This document shows positions 10,311 through 19,734 of a DNA stretch of 40,363 nucleotides, piece after piece. Below the pieces are notes generated by a model. It had not been told where the DNA came from, made no database searches, and worked only from the letters and a program-made list of their open reading frames with translations. The position numbers and the translations under genes were made by a program. The stretch's first letter is position 1. The number at the start of each line of letters is the position of its first letter. The stretch comes from Chalciporus piperatus (Eukaryota; Basidiomycota; Agaricomycetes; Boletales; Boletaceae): positions 1 to 40,363 of the forward strand of contig JBBPTG010000220.1 in NCBI GenBank assembly GCA_038093975.1, written 5' to 3'.

Positions 10311-13300
10311 ATGATGGAATCAAGAAAGAGACCCTTCCCCAACGACGACGAACTCACACAGCCAAAAAAACGAGTCGTAACCGGCGCTGGTGGGAGTCCC
10401 CATGCGAACGGGCCTTCAGACGCTACAGAGCCCACGGCGGACGACCAGCTCGAGGTGGGCGGCTCATGTCACCTCATCTAGAGGCGTACTCGGTAGTTAT
10501 GTCTTCTCTTCTCTGTATACAGCTCTTTCGCAAGGACGCCATCTTCAGACGGATGAAACATTACTCGCGGGAGAACGAGCGAAGTCAGGCGCGTATCGCA
10601 CAACTGGAGCAGCGGAAGAGCACGTGCGAAGCTGGCTTGGTCGCGATGGCAGCGTGTTGGGAGCAGGTGAGTTGTTTGAGCGGTGTGTCTGGTGTTGGGG
10701 TGCCGAAAGTGCTCATTGTTGCGTCTCGCTTGTGTTAGTTGGTGGAAACAATACGGACGCTCACGTCTCAGGATGACATGCCGGGTGTGGTGGTAGAGAC
10801 GAAAGGTGTGCTGGATTTCTCGTGATTACGATGTTCGTGTCGCTCAAGTGCGAGCTCGTTTCACTTTGCAGACCTATTCGACCTATCCCAGCACGTATCG
10901 TCAGACTCGAGTCTCAGGACTGCTCTGGAACAGAACATGCATGCTACTCAGAGGTTAGTCACCAGTTTCCTCAAGGCGAGGCCTGCCGTGGCCCATGATG
11001 CAACGTATCAGCGCTGTCAAAAGGCACAGACCGAAGTGAGCGAAACGTCCCTATCTTATCTGGCCGCAACTTAGCTTCATAGTGTACGGCCTTGCGTTCA
11101 GAGGTTGCAGCAATGCGCAAGCGGTTAGAGGAAGTCGAGGCGGACAATGAGCGATATCGAGAAGAGCTGTCTGCTGCTGAGATGCGGATCGACCGACTGC
11201 AAAGTAGTACGGTGGCCGCCATGCAGGATACGTCGCCACCTAAGGAAGCATCTTTGGTGGAGGATGCCCAGCGAGGGAATGGATCACCACACGATGACTC
11301 GGCTTCACCACCGGTAAGTTCAGGGCATGTAATCCAACGTTCTTCGCTGATCTATGACCCAGCATCCTTCGCTGAATGGACATGACCACATTCCCTCACA
11401 AGAACTCCAAGATGCTTTGACGGCCAAGGAGGAACAGATATCGACGCTAGAGACAGAGAATAACCGTCTGACGGACGAAGTTACTCACTTGAGAATTGAG
11501 GTATGGCTGTCATGGTTCACTCGAGTGGTCACTCACCATCTGTTGCTAGGTCAAGGCTCCGTCGGTAGAGCTCATCACCGATACCCCGCATTACAGGCTT
11601 CTACTCGATCATGCATCGGAGTTGGAATGCACGCTGGCCGAGAACACGCAGGAGATTGCACAACTCAACGAGACGCTTGACCAGCTCAGGTCGTCACGAA
11701 AGGAGTTTGAGGAAGAGACCCAAGTCCGTGACCGAAACCTTCATCTGTCTAGTGATCTCACACCACGCTAGGTTGCAGCACAACAAGCGAACCAAGAGCT
11801 CAAAAACATGTTGGCGAAACGCGACGCAGACAATCTTCGAGTTAGGGAACTGCGGGATCAGTTCGGCGCTGAGTTGACCGAGCGAAAGGCAAAGGACACA
11901 GTGAAGCTTCAATCTACGCTCGAGCTCAAGGAATTGGCGGAGTCGCGGTCGGAGCGGGTATCTCAATTGCAGTCCGAGGTCGCTCGGCATAAAGCCAGAC
12001 TCGCGGCGTTGTCGGGGGACGAGGACCTCATGAAGTACTTCTTCGAGGGAAAGGTTGACGACCTTGACTATGTGCACAATTTGAAGAGGAAGCTCGAGTA
12101 AGCTATTCGACGTCTTGTATTTTATTGCTCAGCTAACTAGGATCAGTGAGGCTGCAGTCAAGGTCGCCGCCCTCGAGCAGGCGCTGTCTAACATGAACAA
12201 AGATCGCCCCGATATCGCGACACACGTTACAGCCGAGGCGAATGCTCGCGAGGAACTCGCAAGAGCCTCGAAGGAGCTGGCCCGTTACCGTTCTATATTC
12301 GGTGACCCTTCGTCATCGGAGACCCAGGCCATCGCACAGCAGCTACAGACGAAGGAGAGCGAACTACAGAAGTTGCGATTGCTCACCGAACAGCAGGCTC
12401 AAGCCGAGACGTCGTTGTTCGCGGAGATCGACAGACTGTCGTCGCTATGGGAAAGTTTGGATCAACAGGTAAAAAAGAAAGTGTTTGACCTGTCCGGGGT
12501 TGAAGAGAAGTTGCAGAAGGCAGCGCACGAGGTGGGTGTCCGTGATTGTGACAAGAGAAGACTGTTTGTCTAACTCGTGTATGTGAAACAGAAAGCCAAG
12601 GCAGAAAACAAGTACTTTGCTGCGATGCGCGAGAAAGAGATGGGCGAATCGGAGAGAAAGGGAATGGTCCGTCAGCTTGAGAAACAAGGAAAGGCTGTCG
12701 AGCGCGCTGCAGAGGTCGAGAAACAACTCAGCGGTCAACTTGTGGGTCTTTCGTCGTCTTCTTTTGAAACGCCGTTAATTTCGGCTTGAAAGGCGGACCT
12801 CGAGAAAGTGAATGTCCTGAATCGCAGGGCAATTGACAACGCGGATAAAAAGATCAAGGCGCTAGAATATGATTTTTGGAAATGCCAGGCTCTCATTGAA
12901 GCGGAGAAGAAGCGTGTCGCAGAGGTAGGTCTGGTTCGATCTCGCTGCTGCTGCTGCTGATCGAGTAACGCCCCTAGGCATGTACTTTCGCAAGCGAACG
13001 TGGTGTATACATGCGTAGACTGGAGTCCTCGTTGAGGTCTGCTGAAGAAGAGGTTTCACGGACGAAGAAGGAAGCTGAGAAGAAGTTCAAGAAATTGAGC
13101 TCTGCTGCGGGCCCTGCGAGCGCCCGTGAAGAAGCGTTGACGCAGGAAAACGAAGGGCTTTGGGTGCGTATCATGATACTCGTTTACGGGACAGATGGCC
13201 GATATTTTCGTTATTTTCACAGAAAATTGTGAAATGCACAACGTGCAAGCAAGGCATGCGTGAAGTTGTTCTCACGAAATGCATGCACAGTACGTTTGAT

Positions 13301-13450
13301 CCATTTGTCCTGCGGATTTTTGGTTGACTCACTTACGCAGCGTTCTGCAAACCTTGCGTGGACACGCGTATCTCGACACGCCAACGGCGGTGTCCAAACT
13401 GCAACCTCGCCTTTGCCCAAAGCGAAGTGCAGACCGTATACTTCCAATAA
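10311..13450 (+). CDS. BRE1: E3 ubiquitin-protein ligase Bre1
   Basis: Fourteen exons (10311-10454, 10523-10666, 10739-10805, 10872-11035, 11083-11313, 11363-11500, 11550-11723, 11772-12097, 12147-12531, 12592-12741, 12793-12924, 12978-13163, 13223-13289, 13341-13450) join to 805 aa. The N-terminus MMESRKRPFPNDDE with PKKRV is a likely nuclear signal. Most of the protein is predicted coiled coil rich in Glu, Lys, Leu and Gln. The last 54 residues are a C3HC4 RING: CTTC, CMHTFCKPC split by the last intron, and CPNC, ending VQTVYFQ as is typical of Bre1/RNF20. Known role: with Rad6 it monoubiquitinates histone H2B, which promotes H3K4 and H3K79 methylation. Length is between yeast Bre1 (700 aa) and human RNF20 (975 aa). 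It begins about 150 bases after the fusion gene stop, on the same strand. Confidence 0.92.
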
Positions 13451-14491
13451 TCGCCGGATGGGAATCAGCCTTGCGCGGGTTCCGATCAGCATTCTAATCC
13501 TCACTCCTTCTGAGAGATAATCATCTCGACTTGCGCCTTAGCTTACCATCCCCCATACAGCACTACTCTGCCCTCTCTTCATCGCCACTACGCAATTAAT
13601 CATGTCGTTTCTTTTCTTTTTTTTCCCATTCGCTATTGATGTGGTTCAGACGAGGTTGGACATGGGGAATAGATTACATGCTCGTACTGACGTTGATGTA
13701 TTGTAGCCTGTTTTTATACATTTTTATTCCGTTTGACCAGATGTTTAGGGACGAGACAGCATCCTAGTTTGGTTGAGGGTACCAGTTCAACTCACTGTCA
13801 AGTAAGTTCATCAAGTGTGCAGTTGGCTGCATCTCATTTGTTCTCGATATCCGATGATGTGTGTTGATCTACTACTTATACAAAATTGACAAATGCTACT
13901 GCAATCTGGGCGGGTATGACGACATTGACGAGCTCAAATAGTCTTGGAGTCATCCTGCAACTCTGGCACAGTGGAACCTTGACATCAACCTTCTCAAATA
14001 TGTCAGTTTAAAAGACAAGCCTCAACCTCTAGCAAGTCCTGCATTCAAGTCTGACAGCTATTGACTTGTGATATTTCTCAAACTCAACCTTCTTCACAAG
14101 CACTACAATCTGTTCATGTTCTGCACGTGTATACCCGTGACATTGCCTACACACATGCAGCCTTTAAATCCTCCTATTTTCTGCAGTAGTAAGACAGTAA
14201 AGTGAATGGAATGGACACTTGCAGTTGAATGCAACCATCATACTGCCTTTCATCATGGTTGTCAAAGCCATGACAGTGAAAGTGAGTTTTCAAGCTGGAG
14301 TATCTGGATTGCTGTGAGCTATTTTTAAATTCGATTTCAATGTGCAGATAAAAATGTGTTGGGTTTTGGAAAGCACTATAACCAAGAGAGAACATTTTAT
14401 ATGCACAGTATATCAATCATGAGAAGAATTGGACAAAAAACACAGAATTGAATCAAGCCAAGATTGAAATATATGTTTTGGTGGTGAAATA
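13451..14491. other. Convergent intergenic region
   Basis: This lies between the stop of BRE1 (plus) and the stop of the G-domain gene (minus), so it should hold both 3' untranslated regions and terminators. Base composition becomes AT-rich from about 13600. I see no open frame of interest, repeat or RNA gene. Confidence 0.4.
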
Positions 14492-17400
14492 CTATGTAAA
14501 TCTCTTCAAAAATCTGGTGAATGTCTGCATTAAGCCATGGTTTGGCTTTGAAGAAGAGCTCTTGGAAGATGATGGTAATACTGCTAAATTGTTGGCAGCA
14601 CTGATGGAAGATGATGATAGCATGGCCAAATTGTCAGCAGAGCTGTGAGGAAGTTGTTGTGCTGCTTTGGAAAAATCTGGTAATTAACAAATGTATTTAT
14701 AAGACAAGACTGTAAGTGAATCAGAGATTGAATTCCATAGCTCACCCAAGCGATGTTTCAAGATAACTTGAAAAACATCATTACAGAGAGCATCCACATT
14801 TCCATCTTTGGTCAAAAGAACTTGATGAAGAGCATGAAAGAGAGCAGCGGGATATGAAGATTGAACATATTGATCAAAGATGATGATAAGATGGTTGCCG
14901 GGGACTTTGCTATCCCAAGGATGGTAGGAATGCTCAGATATGAGCAAGATGGCTAGAGAGATAAAACCTTTATGCAGGTGAAAACAAGAAATAAAACCAT
15001 CCTACTTACAGGAGGCAAGAAAGACAATCTGTTCCTTTGCAGTAGAGATCTGGAACTGTGAACAGTGAGAAAAGTGGGTTACCAATGGGTACAGAAACCA
15101 ACCATGGAGTAAAGAGTACTTTGAGCATGAGATGTGTGAAGCTCAGAAAACTATAGAAGACAGGATAATAATTTATCAGAAAATCAGATATAACAAATCA
15201 AAGGAAATAGGCTTACCTTCTAGAAAAACAATTGAGGTTTGCAATAATCAAAGACAACAACATAGCCTACCAACTGGATTGGAAAAAGCAAATTAGTACA
15301 TATGAGAGATCAGAGTAAGCATGCATCTATAGGGACCATGAGATCAACTTACACGCTGTCAGGACACAAGCAAGGGGACCAGAGTGAGCATGCATCCAGA
15401 AACACCATGAGATCAACTTACTTCCTATCAGGACATGAGCGATGGAATAAGAGTGGGCACACATGCAGAGATACCATGAGATCAACTTACATACTGGCAG
15501 GACACAAGCAATGGAATTAGAGTGAGCATGCATCCAGAGGCACCATGAGATCAACTTACACCCTGTCAGGACACAAGCAATGGGATCAGAGTGAGCATGC
15601 ATTGAGGGGCACCATCAGATCAACTTACACGCTGTCAGGACAGAAGCCAGGGGATCAGAGTAAGCATGCATTCAAAAGCACCATCAGATCAACTTACAGC
15701 CTGTCAAGACACAAGCAACGAGATCAGAGTGTGCATGCATGCAGAGACACAATCACATCAACTTACTCCCTGTCAAAATGCAAGCAATGAGATCAGAGGG
15801 AGAATGCAGCCAGAGGCACCATGAGATCAACTTACACACTGTCAGGACACAAGCCAGGGGTTTAGAGTGAGCATCTATCCAGAGGCACCATGAGATCAAC
15901 TTACAAGCTGTCAGGACGCAAGCATGGAAATGAAAGTGAGCATGCAGCATGATCCCTAGGCACCATGGGATGAACTTACTTCCTATCAGGACACAAGCAA
16001 GGGAATTAGAGTGACCATGCATGCAGAAACACCATCACATAAACTTACAGACTGTCAGGACACAAGCAAGGGATCAGAGTGAGCATGCATCCAAAGGCAC
16101 CATGGAATGAACTTACTTCCTATCAGGACACAACCAATGGGATCAGAGTGACATTCAAAGACACCATGACATCAACTTACACGCTGTTAGGACACAAGCA
16201 AGGGATCAGAGTGAGCATGCATCCCTAGGCACCATGGGATGAACTTACTTCCTATCAGGACACAAGCAAGGGGATTAGAGTGAGCATGCATGCAGAAATA
16301 CCACATGATCAACTTACACGCTGTCAGGACACAAGCAATGGAGTCAGAGTGAGCACACTGGCACATTCAAAGGCACCATGACATCAACTTACACGCTGTC
16401 AGGACACAAGCAATGGAGTCAGAGTGAGCATGCATCCAGAGACACCATGAGATCAACTTACAAGCTGTCAGGACACGAGCGAGGGAATCAGAGTGAGCAT
16501 GCATCCAGAGACACCATGGGATCAACTTACATACTGTCAGGACACAAGCAAGGGAATGAAAGTGAGCATGCATGCAGAAATACCACATGATCAACTTACA
16601 CGCTGTCAGGACACAAGCAATGGAGTCAGAGTGAGCACACTGGCACATTCAAAGGCACCATGACATCAACTTACACGCTGTCAGGACACAAGCAATGGAG
16701 TCAGAGTGAGCATGCATCCAGAGACACCATGAGATCAACTTACAAGCTGTCAGGACACGAGCGAGGGAATCAGAGTGAGCATGCATCCAGAGACACCATG
16801 GGATCAACTTACATACTGTCAGGACACAAGCAAGGGAATGAAAGTGAGCATGCATGCAGAAATACCACATGATCAACTTACACGCTGTCAGGACACAAGC
16901 AAAGTTAGAGTAGTAAATGCATGCAGAAACACCATCACATAAACTTACAGACTGTCAGGACACAAGCAAGCAGATCAAAGTAAGCATTTATCCAGCGGCA
17001 TCATCACATCAACTTACAAGCTGTCAGGACACAAGCAAGGGAATCAGAGTGAGCATTCATCCAGAGACACCATCAGACCAACTTACTTCCTATTAGGACA
17101 CAAGCGAGGGAGTCAGAGTGAGCATGCATGCAGAAACACCATGAGATCAACTTACATGCTGTCAGGACACAAGCAAGGGGATCTGAGTGAGCATGCATGC
17201 AGACACACCATGAGATCAACTTACACGCTGTCAGGACACAAGCAATGAGATCAGAGTAAGCATGCATTCAAAGGCACCATGAGATCAACTTACATCCTGT
17301 CAGGACACAACCAATGGGATCAGAGTGAGCATGCATCCAGAGACACCATGGGATCAACTTACTTCCTGTCAGGACACAAGCAATGGAATTAGAGTGAGCA

Positions 17401-19046
17401 CTTATCCAGAGGCACCATCAGATCAACTTACACGCTGTCAGGACACAAGCAATGGAGTCAGAGTGAGCATGCATCCAGAGACACCATGAGATCAACTTAC
17501 AAGCTGTCAGGACACGAGCGAGGGAATCAGAGTGAGCATGCATCCAGAGACACCATGGGATCAACTTACTTCCTGTCAGGACACAAGCAATGGGATCAGA
17601 GTGAGCATGCATTGAGGGGCACCATCAGATTGACTTACAAGCTGTCAGGACACAAGCAAGCAGATCAAAGTAAGCATTTATCCAGCGGCATCATCACATC
17701 AACTTACAAGCTGTCAGGACACAGGCCAGGGGATCAGAATGAGCATCCATCCAGGAGCACCATGAGATCAACTTACATCCTGTCAGAACACAAGCAATGA
17801 GATCAGAGTGAGCACACATCCAGAGGCACCATGAGATCAACTTACATCCTGTCAGGACACAAGCAATGAGATCAGAGTGAGCATGCATCCAGAGACACCA
17901 TGGGATCAACTTACTTCCTGTCAGGACACAAGCAATGGAATTAGAGTGAGCACTTATCCAGAGGCACCATGAGATCAACTTACATCCTGTCAGGACACAA
18001 GCAATGGGATCAGAGTGAGCATGCATTGAGGGGCACCATCAGATCGACTTACAAGCTGTCAGGACAGAAGTCAGGGGATCAGAGTAAGCATGCATTCAAA
18101 GGCACCATAGGATCAACTTACTTCCTATCAGGACACAAGCAATGGGATTAGAGCGAGCATGCATGCAGAGACACCATCAGACCAACTTACTTCCTATTAG
18201 GACACAAGCAATGAAATCAGAGTGAGCATGCATCCAGAGACACCATCAGATCAACTTACAATCTGTCAGAACCTGTGAGCAGAAATAAATATTCAATTGA
18301 ACACTAGTTGCTTACCTGACTGCCATCAACATTCCCTCAATTCTCTCATATTCATTGGACTTACAGATATATGTGGAAACCAACTGGCCATCTCACACTG
18401 TGTTCTCCAATTTTCTTCTGTTCCCTGAGATTTGTTGGATTGTTCAATCTCTAATATATAACTTCTCAAAGTCCTAGACAAGTTCAGCTTATTGCCAATA
18501 AGTGCCTTCCAAAGTACCTTACCTCTTGATAGCATAGGACATACATATTTCCAAGTTATGGCATTGTGCTGACACAAGCAAGGACTCCAGCATCTCATCA
18601 TCCAGTGCTGCAGCAGTTGACTCAATTAGTTCAGTACAATCAGCCTCTTCTCTCTCCATGTCTTCATCCTCATAGTCAGCCAATTCAGGCTTATGATAAA
18701 TCCATTACACTCACTTGTAAGACAGACATGGTCCTTTGGTGGAAACTTGGTTTTTGCCAACCAATCCAAGTATTTGTTATCCTGAAACATCTTGTTTGCA
18801 TGCTGAGGAGCCTCTGCAGCAGCCTCTTGGAGGCTCTTCCCTAAGTTCTCTTGTCCCCAGAGTTCGCCAAATGCAATTGTATGCAATGCATCAAACTTGG
18901 TGAAAATCACAATGACAGGCACTGATAATTGCATTAGACAATGAATAGATAGGTCAAGTAGCTTACCCTGTCCTGTGCCACACTTGGAGAAAAAGGCTTC
19001 TTCTGCGGTAGTGAAGGGCCGTGAATCACTCAGTGGAATGCAATAC
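14492..19046 (-). CDS. G-domain (GTPase-like) protein, 5' end not visible
   Basis: Minus-strand exons visible in order: 18967-19046, 18715-18921, 18523-18661, 18365-18473, then the microexon region, then 15103-15150, 15010-15055, 14746-14952, 14492-14676. All conventional exons join in frame. The first reads YCIPLSDSRPF and AFFSKCGTGQ; the next contains VPVIVIFTKFDAL, where TKFD is the G4 base-recognition motif. HVCL, then TELIESTAAALDDEMLESLL and NLEICM follow, as in the agaricomycete G-domain family. After WFPHIS comes the variable region, then FSELHTSHAQS, ILLISEHSYHPWD and a Ser-rich tail. The P-loop (G1) exon is missing from this window; an LTR-like block begins just upstream at about 19100, so the gene may be interrupted there or have a long intron. 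The intron at 18662-18714 uses an AAG acceptor. Confidence 0.72.
15217..15273 (-). other. Two non-repeat single-codon microexon candidates
   Basis: Outside the repeat, on the same strand, TTG at 15271-15273 is preceded by a TACTAAT branch, a pyrimidine tract and CCAG, and is followed by GTAGGC. AAG at 15217-15219 is preceded by TTTTTCTAG and followed by GTAAGCC. The implied introns are 79, 51 and 66 nt, normal for this organism. They have the same architecture as the array units but no sequence similarity to them, which makes a chance origin of the array signals less likely. Confidence 0.6.
15353..18262 (-). repeat. 69-bp tandem array of single-codon microexon candidates
   Basis: I count 43 units; 35 of 42 spacings are exactly 69 bp, the others 64, 67, 68 (twice) and 75 (three times). 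On the coding (minus) strand each unit reads YAG, three bases, GTAAGT. All 43 keep GTAAGT and a CAG or TAG acceptor (usually CTGACAG, also CTGATAG, CTAATAG, CTAACAG, CTGCCAG, TTGACAG). About 22 nt before the acceptor most units have CTGAT, CTAAT or CTGAC, all fitting the CTRAY branch consensus. The three bases are CGT (10 units), GAA (10), CTT (8), GAT (4), TAT (3), TCT (2) and one each of GGT, GCT, GGA, TGT, CAT, ATT. None is a stop. The array lies between phase-0 exons of the G-domain gene, so any number of included triplets keeps the frame. First triplet 15353-15355, last 18260-18262. Confidence 0.9.
18263..18364 (-). other. Entry region of the microexon array with TCAG|GTAAGC site
   Basis: Between the exon ending WFPHIS (donor GTAAGTCC at 18364) and the first array triplet ATT there is an extra site reading GGCAG TCAG GTAAGC (about 18311-18319). 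It can be read as a 4-nt exon, which would break the frame, or as a zero-length AG|GTAAG recursive splice site. A second acceptor, CTCACAG, lies ten bases before CTGACAG. Confidence 0.45.
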
Positions 19047-19089
19047 CTATATCATGCAATGGACAATCCATTCAATAATCACAATAGAC

Positions 19090-19734
19090 ACAGACAAACC
19101 ATATCACATGAAGTCGGTTCAAGAGTTTCACTGAAACGACTCAACTCAATCAAGAGCTAGCGCTATCATCAGACAACATGCCCTAGCGAAACCACATCAA
19201 CTCAGTAACTAGAGCTGAGGATCAGACTAGGCAAGCAGGAGCGCTTGGCCCATGAAGTTCAAGAAGAGGAAACTCCAGGAGAACAAGACTGGAGAGCCAG
19301 TGCTTGTCAACCCGGGTTTATATACTATTGTCAGTGTTTGTACATGTTGTGGCTAAACCTTAACTATATGACTAGGTATGACTAGATATGAGTCATGGCG
19401 AGTAACAGCCAATAGCGTATATGACTAGGAAGCGAGATGAGTCAGCGTGAGTCAGTATGAGTCACGGTGAGTCATAATGAGTCATTAAGAGTCTGAGTCA
19501 TGGTGACTCGGTATGAGTCATGGACAGTGGGGAAGATGCACAGCCACGCACAGCCACGTTACGTAAGCGAAAGGCTAGACCTAGCTGATGTCAGCAGGTC
19601 ATGTGATGTGATCTTGATAAGATAAGATAACAGAAAAGAGAGAGAAAGCGACTAAGTGCAAAAGTGAAAGAGAAACGTAGTAAGTGTAGTGAAGTCTAGG
19701 AAAGACTAGGATAAGGAACTGAGCGTTCGTAACA
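19090..19734 (-). mobile_element. Probable LTR, minus orientation
   Basis: On the minus strand, a purine-rich tract (GAGAGGAGGTAG) is followed at 19734 by TGTTACGAACGC, the layout of a polypurine tract and LTR start. About 410 bases further is a TATA motif (GTATATAAA, 19317-19325) preceded by an enhancer-like cluster of TGAGTCA sites. The far end is not defined by an inverted TG..CA that I can prove; I place it near 19090-19110 because intron sequence of the G-domain gene resumes there. No second copy is visible in the window. Confidence 0.45.
19389..19520. promoter_or_regulatory. Cluster of eight TGAGTCA (Gcn4/AP-1-type) sites
   Basis: Perfect TGAGTCA occurs at 19389, 19438, 19448, 19458, 19468, 19478, 19494 and 19514. 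Five consecutive copies are exactly 10 bp apart; the next position (19488) has a decayed AGAGTCT. TGA(G/C)TCA is the established binding site of fungal Gcn4 and related bZIP factors. The cluster lies 60-200 bp upstream (minus orientation) of the TATA motif in the probable LTR. Confidence 0.6.

Noticed and set aside
15302..18151. Plus-strand and minus-strand ORFs of 60-110 codons with a 23-residue period across the array
   Set aside because: 69 is a multiple of three, so any stop-free unit gives periodic frames on both strands. Many units carry stops in each frame, no start or splice context supports them, and no known repeat protein matches.
15353..18262. CRISPR-like array
   Set aside because: The period is regular, but only three bases vary reliably between units; there are no spacers, and the context is a eukaryotic intron-rich gene.
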